Shown: piece after piece, positions 25,295-34,277 of the stretch
Numbering within the stretch: position 1 is the stretch's first letter
Layout of the letters: each line of letters opens with the position of its first letter
The notes under the pieces: model-generated
Database searches by the model: none
Told to the model about the DNA's origin: nothing
Seen by the model: the letters and a program-made list of their open reading frames with translations, nothing else
NCBI GenBank assembly: GCA_902766735.1
Contig: CACXEU010000050.1
Span: 1-34,363, forward strand
Length of the DNA: 34,363 nucleotides
Source: an uncultured Lachnospiraceae bacterium
GTDB taxonomy: Bacteria; Bacillota; Clostridia; Lachnospirales; Lachnospiraceae
Direction: 5' to 3'
Position numbers and translations under genes: made by a program

Positions 25295-28063
25295 TTACTT
25301 CTTTTTATTAATCTTCTTGAACTGGATGTAGCTTACTTTAATACCTGCAAGGACATCTACTAAGTCGATGTTGTAAATACCTTTATCTAACTGTACCTTA
25401 CACAACTTCTGTGTAATCCAGTTTCCGTCTGTTCCGTTGGTCTGGATGACAAACATTGTTTCATCTCCGGTCATAACGTTTACTGTTGACTGAGATAAGT
25501 TACTCTTTTCAAACATAATGTTTACAATCACTGTGTATTCTGCTGTTTCATCAATTTCTACAGAAGCCTGTGTACCGCTGTTAAACATTACCTTGTTGTC
25601 TTCCGCTAATTTGAATGTTTCATATTTTGCAACACCAGTTGGGTCTGCATCAAAATGCTTCGCCACGTCTGTGTCAACCAATGGTCTTTCAATAACAGGT
25701 GCATTCAGAATGAAGTTTAAGATATTCTTAGCAGCTCTCTGAAGTTCTCCGATGGTTAAGGTACCATTGGCTACAGATTCTTCTGTATTATCTCCGTTAG
25801 AGTTTACTTCTGCACCGTTGTTGTTTACTACCATGTATACGTCATTCTGGGAACGAACCATATCACGGATGTCAGTGTTGGTTTCTTCTCCACCTTCCAC
25901 AACATCGTTCATCTTTGCCCACCAGTCAGTCATTACAAATCCCTTGTAACCCCATTCTCCACGAAGGATTGTGGTACAAAGATCATAGTTTGACGCTGCC
26001 CAATGACCGTTGATTGGGTTATAAGAAGTCATTAATGCCATAACTTCTCCGGCCTTAATTGGCATTTCGAATGTCTTTAAGTAAATTTCTCTGATTGCTC
26101 TTTCAGATGCAACTGCATTGATTTTGAATCGATGGGATTCCTGTCCGTTTAATGCGAAGTGCTTAATGGTTCCCCAAGCGCCACCATCTTTAATACCACC
26201 GGTAGAAGCAGTTGCCATAATACCGGAAAGGTATGGATCTTCGGAATAATATTCGAAGTTTCTACCGTTTAACGGATTTCTATGAATGTTTACCCCTGGT
26301 CCTAAAAGGGTATCTACGTCGTTTCTGTAAAGTTCCTGACCTTCCATGGTGTAAAGTTCACGGACTAATTCCGGATTCCATGTTGATGAAAGAGCGGTTC
26401 CGATTGGAAGCTGTGTCGCCTTTCCATCGTAACGAAGTCCACTCGGTCCATCTGCACAGCATGCTGCAGGAACACCGTAGCTGAATAAAGAATCACTTAA
26501 TCCACCGAAAGCGGATGCAGTACCCTGGGTTACACGAGGGTTACTCATTCCTTCACCACGAACGATTAACGCAAGTTCTGATACATCCAGCTGTGCCACG
26601 AAATCATCTAAATCAGCTTTTCCGTCCCGAACATCCTGCAATGTAATTCCCACATCTCCGGTAATTTCCATGGATGGTGGGAGATTATCTTCAATACGCT
26701 TTGCCATATCAACCGTTGGCTTCTGAGATGGTACATAAGTTTCTTCATAGGTTCCATCTGCTTTTCTTGCACCCGGTTTTAACAAGGTAAGCTTTTCGTC
26801 GTTTGGACACATTGCTTCAGACAACTGTTCCACAACTACTAATTCATCTAATTTATAGGTATAAACAAATGCATTTTCACGAACACTGCTACCTGCAAAG
26901 ATCTTGTAATCACCAGCTTCTAATACGTAGCATGACTTATGACCTGTAGCATTGCTGTCATCATAAGATGCCATGCTCTTAATTGGAAGTTTAATTTCCA
27001 ATGTTTCGCTTTCTCCCGGTGCCAAAGTCTTAGTCTTCTTAAATACACCAAGAACCATTGCCGGCTTTCCGAGTTCACCCTGAGGTGCTTCATAATAAAC
27101 CTGAACAACTTCCTTACCGGAGAACTTGTCTCCTGTGTTGGTAACCTTTGTAGTAAGAACGATATCATCTCCTACTTCTTTTGCATCTACTGTATCTACA
27201 TCAAATGTAGTATAGGAAAGACCGAAACCAAACTCGAACATTACCTTATCCGGTGCAAAAGTTTCAAAATAACGATATCCGATATAGATATCTTCCTGAT
27301 ATAAGTTATTTAATGGATCACCAAAATTCTTTGTAGAAGGATAATCCTCGATATCATATGCAATGGTATCCGGCAGCTTACCACTCGGTGTCACCTTTCC
27401 GGAAAGCACATCACCAACTGCATTTCCACCTTCCATTCCACCGCCCCAAACAATCACGATGGACTTAATCTTATCATTATATATAGGATCTTCAATCCAC
27501 TTCATGTCAATAATATTAGACACATTTAAGATAATACACACTTCATCAAAAGCTTCTGTAATATTCTTAATATTTGCTTTTTCTTCCGGTGTTAAGAGGA
27601 AACTTCCGTCCCATGCGAAATTATCCTTATCTTCTCCAGCAGTTCTACCGATTACATAGGCGGCCTTATTGGTCTTTTCAGCCTGAGCCTTCGCATATTC
27701 TACTGTAATATCCATATCTTTCTGGAACCAAGGTTCAGCAGCCCAGCCACCGCCACCGTTATCAAACGGATGATCCTTTAACCACTCTGTATAGTCTGCA
27801 ACAATATCTTCATTGATGGCAATTCCATTGTCACGGAAACCATCCACGATGTTGGTCGCATATTCAACCTGTACGGCTCCACCGGAACCGGTACCACTTC
27901 TATAATATTCAATCATTGGTCGACCGAATACGGATACCTTATCTTCCTTTTTAAATGGAAGCATTTCATTTTCATTCTTCAGTAAAACAATTCCTTCTAC
28001 TGCTGCTTCTCTGCTCTTTTCAGCAAAGCCTTCTACCGGTACACCTTTTAAGTCTTTTGACAT
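25295..28063 (-). CDS. Permuted-order GH3 beta-glucosidase
   Basis: A 922-residue glycoside hydrolase family 3 protein whose domains are swapped relative to most GH3 enzymes. An alpha/beta sandwich comes first (about 20-300, REAAVEGIVLLKNE, GGGMEGGNAVGDVLSGKVTPSGKLP), then a fibronectin-III-like domain (VVQVYYEAP), then the TIM-barrel (about 460-790) with PAACCADGPSGLRYD, GPGVNIHRNPLNGRNFEYYSEDP, KHFALNGQESHR and nucleophile D713 in GFVMTDWW. A final 130-residue beta domain may bind sugar. Ruminococcus albus and Butyrivibrio beta-glucosidases have this order. There is no signal peptide, so it probably cleaves imported oligosaccharides. AGGAGGAGAG precedes the ATG. It has its own terminator and no operon partner. 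Confidence 0.92.
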   Translation of the reverse strand: MSKDLKGVPVEGFAEKSREAAVEGIVLLKNENEMLPFKKEDKVSVFGRPMIEYYRSGTGSGGAVQVEYATNIVDGFRDNGIAINEDIVADYTEWLKDHPFDNGGGGWAAEPWFQKDMDITVEYAKAQAEKTNKAAYVIGRTAGEDKDNFAWDGSFLLTPEEKANIKNITEAFDEVCIILNVSNIIDMKWIEDPIYNDKIKSIVIVWGGGMEGGNAVGDVLSGKVTPSGKLPDTIAYDIEDYPSTKNFGDPLNNLYQEDIYIGYRYFETFAPDKVMFEFGFGLSYTTFDVDTVDAKEVGDDIVLTTKVTNTGDKFSGKEVVQVYYEAPQGELGKPAMVLGVFKKTKTLAPGESETLEIKLPIKSMASYDDSNATGHKSCYVLEAGDYKIFAGSSVRENAFVYTYKLDELVVVEQLSEAMCPNDEKLTLLKPGARKADGTYEETYVPSQKPTVDMAKRIEDNLPPSMEITGDVGITLQDVRDGKADLDDFVAQLDVSELALIVRGEGMSNPRVTQGTASAFGGLSDSLFSYGVPAACCADGPSGLRYDGKATQLPIGTALSSTWNPELVRELYTMEGQELYRNDVDTLLGPGVNIHRNPLNGRNFEYYSEDPYLSGIMATASTGGIKDGGAWGTIKHFALNGQESHRFKINAVASERAIREIYLKTFEMPIKAGEVMALMTSYNPINGHWAASNYDLCTTILRGEWGYKGFVMTDWWAKMNDVVEGGEETNTDIRDMVRSQNDVYMVVNNNGAEVNSNGDNTEESVANGTLTIGELQRAAKNILNFILNAPVIERPLVDTDVAKHFDADPTGVAKYETFKLAEDNKVMFNSGTQASVEIDETAEYTVIVNIMFEKSNLSQSTVNVMTGDETMFVIQTNGTDGNWITQKLCKVQLDKGIYNIDLVDVLAGIKVSYIQFKKINKKK

Positions 28064-28206
28064 GTATTCTCTCCTCCTGAATCTCCAACAAAAACGTTAG
28101 TTTTTTCCAGCAATGCATTAACTGCATATTTACAATCAATATAACATATGCATTGTGGAATTTCTACCTGAAAACCATAAAAAAATGTTTTTTATTTCGA
28201 CTGTTT

Positions 28207-28219
28207 TGAAACGATTTCA
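28207..28219. promoter_or_regulatory. cre-like palindrome upstream of GH3
   Basis: TGAAA-CGA-TTTCA is a perfect 5-3-5 inverted repeat with a CG centre, similar to but one base shorter than the CcpA/LacI-type cre consensus. It lies about 145 bases upstream of the GH3 start. The rest of the 323-base gap is AT-rich and holds the next gene's terminator and a long-spaced CAATGCAT/ATGCATTG pair. Confidence 0.35.
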
Positions 28220-28306
28220 TGCCGATTATTCCTATGTTTTTCGGTAATTGAATTATGTAAAATTGTTTTTATTGATTAAAACTTGTTTCCATTTTATTTT
28301 TTACAA

Positions 28307-28369
28307 AAACAAAAAAACGACGGTTTGATCAGAATTCGCTTTACAGCGCCCCTTCCAAACCATCGTTTT
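28307..28369 (-). terminator. Terminator of the TadG-like gene
   Basis: A 14-bp stem with one mismatch (28314-28327 with 28356-28369, AAAACGA-C-GGTTTG type), followed on the minus strand by TTTGTTTTTG. Confidence 0.8.
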
Positions 28370-28386
28370 ATTATATTTTTATTTCA

Positions 28387-29973
28387 TTATTCTACTAAAT
28401 CGATTACTGTTCCATCTGTTTTATCTCTTGTCGTCAGGATATCACTTGCATCACTGGTAGAATACGGTAATTCCCGGACTGTCGGATAAACCTTTGTGGT
28501 ATTTGTCAACTCAACTTCATCACCAATAATCTTTCCATAAACAATTGCATGGCTTCCCTTCATGGTAATGTGACCATACGGTGCGAAGATGTATCCATAT
28601 AAATCTGTGGTGTTTTCCATAGTGATATTGCCCTTCTTGGAATACAGACTTAACGTTCCGTTTGTATTTGTAATGTTAAACTGTCCTCCCTTCATGGTAA
28701 TGTTCTTTCCGGCTACTACCACACCATTGATCTGACATCCATTAGAAATTCCAATATGTCTTCCGGCATATATGTAATCGGAGTTAATCTGTAAGTCTGC
28801 ACCACCATCTGTGTAAATATCTAATTCACTATAAATGTTTCCATTAACCTTAACATTATTACCCCCGATTCCTACACTACCATGCATGCAGTAAATATTT
28901 CCGTTAATGGTTGCTCCATTATCGAAATAAAGCATTGTGCAGTGGTCATCACCACAAGTGTTATAAATATAAATATCCGCATTAATCACAGAATAGGAAT
29001 GCGTCTGTACACGGAATTCCTGAATATTTTTATTAAATACACCGCAATACGTGGAATTGTAATACCATGCTCTAATCTGCATATCGTTGTTTGTACTAAA
29101 TGCGTACGGCATATAGGTATCCATCGTCGGTGATTCAATCTTTGTATTTTTTCCGTTGGAAAGTAATGCAGGCAAATTCTGTTCTCCGTTAATTGTCTGC
29201 CATGACTTCCACATAAATACTGTATTTCCCCAATAGGAATCACCCGGCATGGTTGGAATATACACGAGACTTTCAATGGAATCACCTAAATAGTAAGGCA
29301 TTTCAACATAAGAGCTTGCTACCGGTGTATATGGATGAATTACCGTTCCTGCGGTTGGATCAATAGTAACTTTACCACTTGCATCTTTTACAACATCAGA
29401 AGATGTGATTCTCTTGGTATCCCAACTAAAGTTTCCTCCATGTAATGAAGAAGCTTCATAAAACTGGATTCCGCCACCTTCAACCGTATTATTGGAATGA
29501 ATTCGTCCAGCCACCTGATGTCCCGATCCAGTCATTCTCATTGGATAGTTTTTGCTTCCGGAGAAAATTGCATAATCGAAATCTTTCTCCACATCAGCTT
29601 CTCTTTTCTGAGCCGTGGCGTGACAGGAAACATTCATATCATTAATTCCAACCGCTGCGAAAAAGTATGTTTTTTCCTTTTTTGCGGCATCAACTTTAAT
29701 CCTCGTTCCATCCTCAATGGAAATCTCAATATCATCGTCATTCACACCATTCTCTCGTGCCACTTGCCTTGCAACACTCACCGCATTGGATGTGTTTGGC
29801 AATTCTTTTGCTCCGGACATTGCCGCCAGGTCACAAGCAGATTGCATTTGAGCCTTTAGCGTATAGCCACGTCCAAAATCAATAACAACCCCCATTAAGG
29901 CAACGATAACCGTAAACAGAATCGCAACCACAACAAGTGTCGCACCATCTTCTTTTTTAAACAAATTTTTCAT
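28387..29973 (-). CDS. TadE/TadG-like protein with bactofilin-like C-terminal repeats
   Basis: 528 residues. The N-terminus KKEDGATLVVVAILFTVIVALMGVVIDFGRGY, followed by QMQSACDLAAMSGAKEL, is the classic TadG/pilus-assembly start: a short basic leader, one membrane helix and a helix with Asp-Leu-Ala-Ala. The outside part (about 130-528) is rich in Gly, Asn and Thr. From about 350 it repeats short strands such as INADIYIYN, INGNIYCMHGSVGI, VNGNIYSEL, INGVVVAGKNITMKGG and LYGYIFAPYGHITMKGS, a bactofilin-like or beta-helical pattern. No other tad/flp genes are nearby. AAGGAAACC precedes the ATG and a near-consensus promoter lies upstream. Its role may be surface structure; this is inferred. Confidence 0.8.
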   Translation of the reverse strand: MKNLFKKEDGATLVVVAILFTVIVALMGVVIDFGRGYTLKAQMQSACDLAAMSGAKELPNTSNAVSVARQVARENGVNDDDIEISIEDGTRIKVDAAKKEKTYFFAAVGINDMNVSCHATAQKREADVEKDFDYAIFSGSKNYPMRMTGSGHQVAGRIHSNNTVEGGGIQFYEASSLHGGNFSWDTKRITSSDVVKDASGKVTIDPTAGTVIHPYTPVASSYVEMPYYLGDSIESLVYIPTMPGDSYWGNTVFMWKSWQTINGEQNLPALLSNGKNTKIESPTMDTYMPYAFSTNNDMQIRAWYYNSTYCGVFNKNIQEFRVQTHSYSVINADIYIYNTCGDDHCTMLYFDNGATINGNIYCMHGSVGIGGNNVKVNGNIYSELDIYTDGGADLQINSDYIYAGRHIGISNGCQINGVVVAGKNITMKGGQFNITNTNGTLSLYSKKGNITMENTTDLYGYIFAPYGHITMKGSHAIVYGKIIGDEVELTNTTKVYPTVRELPYSTSDASDILTTRDKTDGTVIDLVE

Positions 29974-30015
29974 GGTTTCCTTAACTCCTCTTTTTTCTCT
30001 TCTTTGACCAACTAC

Positions 30016-30044
30016 ATTATATAAATAGAAAAAAGAAGACTCAA
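30016..30044 (-). promoter_or_regulatory. Promoter of the TadG-like gene
   Basis: Minus-strand TTGAGT (30039-30044) and a perfect TATAAT (30016-30021) with a 17-base spacer, about 40 bases upstream of the ATG. The remainder of the 438-base gap to paaK is AT-rich and shows no gene. Confidence 0.75.
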
Positions 30045-30309
30045 TGTAAAAAACCGTTCAATGCTTTTTTCAACAAATTCCCCTAATCCGCTTTCCCTTT
30101 TTCGTATTATTTTTAGATAAGGGGGATTATTTTCATCCTCCTTTGTGCACTTTCACCACCTCATATTTCCTTCAAAAAAACCTTTTTATTAAAATATTCC
30201 CCCTTCGTCTTTTTTTCCTCAAACTTCCTGCAAGATTGTATCAATTGTCACCATCCCCCTTTTCATTCATCCGTTTTTACAGAGTACCATTTTCCTCCTC
30301 AAAACTTCA

Positions 30310-30338
30310 TTGCTTTAAAGTAATAAGTGGTGTAAAAT
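30310..30338 (+). promoter_or_regulatory. Candidate promoter of the ligase/ACT operon
   Basis: TTGCTT (30310-30315) and TAAAAT (30333-30338) with a 17-base spacer, giving a leader of about 65 bases. Confidence 0.5.
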
Positions 30339-30411
30339 AGATGTAATCTTGTATTGTGCGGAATCTTAAATACGCGATACAAATTTTAAGACAAAAGAAA
30401 GGATTGAAAAA

Positions 30412-31710
30412 ATGGGAAAGTATTTTCAGGAAGACATCGAAACTGCTTCGCGTGAATCTATTGAACAGAATCAGTTAGATGGCTTAAAGGATGTTGTAAA
30501 ACGTGTATATGAAAATGTACCTTTTTACAGAGAAAAAATGGAGGCACTCGGAGTAACTCCGGACGACATTCAGACGTTAAAGGATATTGCAAAACTTCCA
30601 TTTTTAACAAAGGATGATTTGAGAGATGCTTATCCGTACGGTTTGTTAGCGGTTCCTCTCAAGGATTGTGTACGTATTCATTCCACCTCAGGTACTACAG
30701 GAAAGAGAGTTGTGGACTTTTATACGAAGAATGATTTAGAGCATTGGAGCGACGGTTGTGCCCGTGCCATTGTTGCTGCAGGCGGTAGCGATGAAGATGT
30801 TTGTCACATTGCCTATGGCTATGGATTATTTACCGGTGGTTCCGGACTTCATGACGGTTCTCATAAAGTAGGATGTCTTACTGTGCCAATGTCATCCGGT
30901 AATACCGACAGACAGTTACAGTTTATGATGGATATGGAATCCACTATTCTTTGCTGTACCCCATCTTACGCAGCATACCTGGCTGAATCCATTCACGAAA
31001 GAGGAATCAAGGATCAGATCAAATTAAAGGCTGGTATCTTCGGTGCCGAAGCCTGGTCTGAAGAAATGAGACAAGATATTCAGAATAAATTAGGAATTAA
31101 AGCATATGATATTTATGGTTTAACAGAAATCGAAGGACCGGGTGTGGCTTTCGAATGTCAAGAACAGGATGGAATGCATATCTGTGAAGACGTTGTTATT
31201 CCTGAAATCGTAGACCCTGAGACCTTTGAACCATTACCGGATGGTGAAATTGGCGAATTAGTATTCACAAGTTTTGCCAAGGAAGCATTTCCTTTGATCC
31301 GTTACCGTACAAAGGATATTACATATATTACTCATGAACGTTGTAAGTGTGGACGTACTCATGCCAGAATTCACCGTCTCATGGGTCGTTCTGATGACAT
31401 GCTGATTATCAAGGGTGTCAACGTTTACCCATCACAGGTTGAAGAAGTATTAATCAAGCATGGTATGCCATCGAACTATCAGTTAATCGTAGATCGCGTA
31501 AATAACAGCGATACTTTGGAAGTTAAGGTTGAAATGACTCCGGAAATGTTCTCCGATCAGGTGGGCGTTATCGAAAAGAAAGAGAAGGAAATCGTATCCG
31601 GATTAAAGAGCATGTTAGGTATTTATGCCAAGGTTTCTTTGGTACAGCCGAAATCCATTACCCGTTCCGAAGGAAAAGCTGTTCGTGTAATAGATAATCG
31701 AAAGATTTAA
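30412..31710 (+). CDS. paaK: Phenylacetate-CoA ligase family enzyme
   Basis: A 432-residue adenylate-forming ligase. Motifs: RIHSTSGTTGKRVVDFYT (ATP loop), HIAYGYGLFTGGSGLHDG, IFGAEAWSEEMR, YDIYGLTEIEGPG, GELVFTSFAKEAFPLIRYRTKDI, and the C-terminal lid with RIHRLMGRSDDMLIIKGVNVYPSQVEE; a catalytic Lys is in SEGKAVRV. It forms an aryl- or arylacetyl-CoA from acid, ATP and CoA. In anaerobic Firmicutes and archaea the same gene often goes with an ACT protein and indolepyruvate ferredoxin oxidoreductase, pointing to aromatic amino-acid fermentation; no oxidoreductase is in this window. AAAGGA precedes the ATG. The ACT gene follows after 12 bases. Confidence 0.9.
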   Translation: MGKYFQEDIETASRESIEQNQLDGLKDVVKRVYENVPFYREKMEALGVTPDDIQTLKDIAKLPFLTKDDLRDAYPYGLLAVPLKDCVRIHSTSGTTGKRVVDFYTKNDLEHWSDGCARAIVAAGGSDEDVCHIAYGYGLFTGGSGLHDGSHKVGCLTVPMSSGNTDRQLQFMMDMESTILCCTPSYAAYLAESIHERGIKDQIKLKAGIFGAEAWSEEMRQDIQNKLGIKAYDIYGLTEIEGPGVAFECQEQDGMHICEDVVIPEIVDPETFEPLPDGEIGELVFTSFAKEAFPLIRYRTKDITYITHERCKCGRTHARIHRLMGRSDDMLIIKGVNVYPSQVEEVLIKHGMPSNYQLIVDRVNNSDTLEVKVEMTPEMFSDQVGVIEKKEKEIVSGLKSMLGIYAKVSLVQPKSITRSEGKAVRVIDNRKI

Positions 31711-31722
31711 GGAGGTGTTCTT

Positions 31723-32154
31723 ATGTACATTCATCAGATCTCTGTCTTTGTTGAAAACAAGGCAGGAAATTTAGCAAAACTTACGAACTTCCTCGCAGAT
31801 AAGAATGTGAACCTGCGTGCTCTGGAAGTATCTGATGCCGGAGATTACGGAATCATCCGACTCATTGTTGATCATCCGATTACAACATTAACTGTTTTAA
31901 AGGATAACAACTGGGTTTGTAATTTAACAGAAGTTATTGGGGTAAAATTTCCGGATGAACCGGGCTCCATGGCAAAGACAGTAACAATGCTCGCTGAAGA
32001 GGGAATCAGCGTAGAGTATTGCTATGCGTTCCTTGCAAAGAAGTCCAATGATGCTTTAATGATTTTTAGAGTGAAGGACAATGACAAGGTTGCTACGATT
32101 TTAAAGAAAAACGGAATTAAAATCATTGCACAGGAAGATTTAGAAAATATTTAA
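31723..32154 (+). CDS. Tandem ACT-domain protein
   Basis: 143 residues made of two ACT domains: one from MYIHQISVFVENKAGNLAKLTNFLADKNVNLRAL (about 1-66) and one from VIGVKFPDEPGSMAKTVTMLAEEGISVEYCYAF (about 67-143). Each has the G-x-L/M-A helix start typical of amino-acid-binding ACT folds. GGAGGTG lies before the ATG. It is in an operon with the phenylacetate-CoA ligase, a recurrent pairing, so it probably senses an aromatic amino acid and affects that enzyme or pathway. It has no catalytic or DNA-binding domain. Confidence 0.88.
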   Translation: MYIHQISVFVENKAGNLAKLTNFLADKNVNLRALEVSDAGDYGIIRLIVDHPITTLTVLKDNNWVCNLTEVIGVKFPDEPGSMAKTVTMLAEEGISVEYCYAFLAKKSNDALMIFRVKDNDKVATILKKNGIKIIAQEDLENI

Positions 32155-32166
32155 TGAATTTCTATG

Positions 32167-32197
32167 GATAAGCTCGTATTTATGCGGGCTTATCTTT
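32167..32197 (+). terminator. Hairpin after the ACT gene
   Basis: GATAAGCTCGTA and TGCGGGCTTATC pair over 12 bases with two G-U pairs and a TTTA loop, followed by a short TTT. It starts 12 bases past the stop. The T-run is weak, and some read-through into the GH16 gene is possible. Confidence 0.6.
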
Positions 32198-32229
32198 ACG
32201 AAAAAATATATTATGAAAGGGATATTTTT

Positions 32230-34239
32230 ATGTTCAAGAAACTAGTAACAGGGGCATTGATTTTATCATTAACTGCCTCTTCATTTGTTCTGCTTCCGGG
32301 TACAAATGAAACAACAGCTGCGGAAGAAGAATGGAAGCTCACATGGAGCGATGAATTCGACGGAAACGCTTTAAACAAAAATGTTTGGAACGTGGAAGTC
32401 AACGGATACGGTGGTTGGAATGACGAACACCAGTATTACAAAGATGGTTCTGATACCATTCAGGTAAGTGACGGAACTTTAAAAATCATCGGTCGGAAAC
32501 AGACCGTATGGGGAACTGATGCGGAAGGCGTCTACAAATCTTACGATTACACTTCTGCCCGAATCAATACGGAAAACAAGGTTGCCTTAGGAAACGGCCG
32601 AATTGAAGCCCGCATCAAGCTTCCGATTTTCACCGGAACTTTCCCTGCTTTCTGGTTAATGGGAAACAACGGAAAGCAATGGCCGGAATGTGGTGAAATC
32701 GACATTATGGAAGCGGTAAACACAGAAAATATCGCTTACGGTACAGCACACTGGCCGAAAAAAGTCGGCACCGGAAGTGACGAAATTAACAGCAAAGGGA
32801 ATGGAACCTATGGCTGGAACTTAAATCTTGCCCAGTGGCATACTTACGGTGTGGAACGAACCGATACCGAAATCAAGTGGTATGTGGACAATCGTGTTTA
32901 CCATACCCTAGATTTAACAACCGATGCTGCCAATAAGGCACCATTGAAATTAGATGCTTACATTCTCTTAAACCTTGCCATTGGCGGTAGCTGGCCGGGA
33001 CACACCATTGATGATTCCGCTTTTCCTGCCACCATGGAAGTGGATTATGTAAGATACTATCAGAGAAACAGTAATTATAACCCGGTATATTCCGATGAGG
33101 ACATTGTCGATTCTTCCGGTTCTACCTGGTCTACACAGGTTGGTTCCTGGTCAAACGCTAACGGAAGTTTCACTACTTACAGTCGCCCTTCTGATGGTTT
33201 TACAGCGAATCTTTCTGCCATTGGAAATTCCGAATGGGGTGTTCAGGCATCTCTTCCTAATTTAAAATATCGTCCGGGATATACTTATACTTACCAGTGT
33301 ACGTTATTGTCCAATATTGATAAAACGGTCTTTTTAAAGTTGCAGGGAGAAGGTACAACGGAATTAGCGGCAGAGTACATTCAGCTCAAAGCGAACACGC
33401 CTTATCAGTACCAAACGACCTATACGGTTCCAGCTGATTATGATAAACCACTCTCCTTATTCTTCGCCTTAGGCGGTGGTGCTAATGGAGAAACATTGAA
33501 TCAAAACACTGCTATGAACATCCGCGTGTCTGATGTTCATTTCAGTACAAAGGTAGAAGGAGAAACGACTACAGCTGAGCCTACGACAGTTCAGCCTACT
33601 ACTGCCGAACCTACTACAAGGGAAGTAACCACAGCTGAGCCTACTACAAAAGAGGTAACAACGCAGGAACCTACCACAGAGGTATCTGCAAAAGAAGCCG
33701 TTAAAATTGAAGGTTATCAGATTAGCACAGCCCACGAAGGCTTTCGTGTTGTTGGTTCTGTGGAACCAACAATCAATCACAAGACCGTAGTTGAGAAAGG
33801 TCTTGTATACGGTCTGACAAACTTAAAAGGAACACAAAACACCGGTATTACAGAAACAGACATGGTTGTAGGAAGTACTAATCCTTATGTCCGCTCTTAT
33901 GCTGCAACAGCAGAAGGAATTCTTCACACACAGATGGGAACATCTAACACAGCCACTTATTACGCATTAACAATGAGTTTTGGCGCAAAGAATGTAGGCG
34001 CCTTTAAAACCCAGTATGCAGTCAGAAGCTACGCAAAGCTTTCTGACGGAAGCTATGTTTACAGCGATGTGTCAACCTTCAACGTATATGATATTGCGAC
34101 GTTCCTTTACAATAATAAAAAAATGAGCAACGAAGCTTCCCATAATTACTTATACAATACCATTCTTAAGGTGGTAAATCCGAATTTCCAGGAAGTGGAA
34201 TATCCGGTATGGAGCGTTATTGTTCCAAAGACTTTTTAA
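32230..34239 (+). CDS. Secreted GH16 endo-beta-glucanase (laminarinase/lichenase type)
   Basis: 669 residues. A signal peptide (about 1-31) is followed by a GH16 domain (about 35-275) with LTWSDEF, the catalytic GEIDIMEAV (E156 nucleophile, D158, E161 acid/base) and AHWP. Next is a CBM4/9-like beta-sandwich (about 295-445), a Thr/Pro/Glu linker built from TTAEPTT and VTTxEPTT repeats (about 447-485), and a C-terminal domain of about 180 residues that I do not recognise. The EIDIME form is that of laminarinases and lichenases, so beta-1,3 or mixed-linked beta-glucan is the probable substrate. The frame extends 22 codons upstream, but the ATG at 32230 has AAAGGG before it and begins a proper signal peptide. 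Confidence 0.9.
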   Translation: MFKKLVTGALILSLTASSFVLLPGTNETTAAEEEWKLTWSDEFDGNALNKNVWNVEVNGYGGWNDEHQYYKDGSDTIQVSDGTLKIIGRKQTVWGTDAEGVYKSYDYTSARINTENKVALGNGRIEARIKLPIFTGTFPAFWLMGNNGKQWPECGEIDIMEAVNTENIAYGTAHWPKKVGTGSDEINSKGNGTYGWNLNLAQWHTYGVERTDTEIKWYVDNRVYHTLDLTTDAANKAPLKLDAYILLNLAIGGSWPGHTIDDSAFPATMEVDYVRYYQRNSNYNPVYSDEDIVDSSGSTWSTQVGSWSNANGSFTTYSRPSDGFTANLSAIGNSEWGVQASLPNLKYRPGYTYTYQCTLLSNIDKTVFLKLQGEGTTELAAEYIQLKANTPYQYQTTYTVPADYDKPLSLFFALGGGANGETLNQNTAMNIRVSDVHFSTKVEGETTTAEPTTVQPTTAEPTTREVTTAEPTTKEVTTQEPTTEVSAKEAVKIEGYQISTAHEGFRVVGSVEPTINHKTVVEKGLVYGLTNLKGTQNTGITETDMVVGSTNPYVRSYAATAEGILHTQMGTSNTATYYALTMSFGAKNVGAFKTQYAVRSYAKLSDGSYVYSDVSTFNVYDIATFLYNNKKMSNEASHNYLYNTILKVVNPNFQEVEYPVWSVIVPKTF

Positions 34240-34250
34240 CGAAACTTTTT

Positions 34251-34273
34251 AAAGGGAAGTAACACACCCTTTT
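34251..34273 (+). terminator. Weak terminator after the GH16 gene
   Basis: Stem AAAGGG / CCCTTT with a 10-base loop, ending in TTTTAC. The T-run is short and the group II intron end begins five bases beyond the hairpin. Confidence 0.5.
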
Positions 34274-34277
34274 ACAA

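Noticed and set aside
32164..32229. Upstream extension of the GH16 protein
   Set aside because: It would run through the hairpin after the ACT gene and hide the signal peptide that starts at 32230.
33567..33685. Short tandem repeats as a possible CRISPR array
   Set aside because: The repeats are in frame and encode the TTxEPTT linker of the GH16 enzyme, with no spacers.
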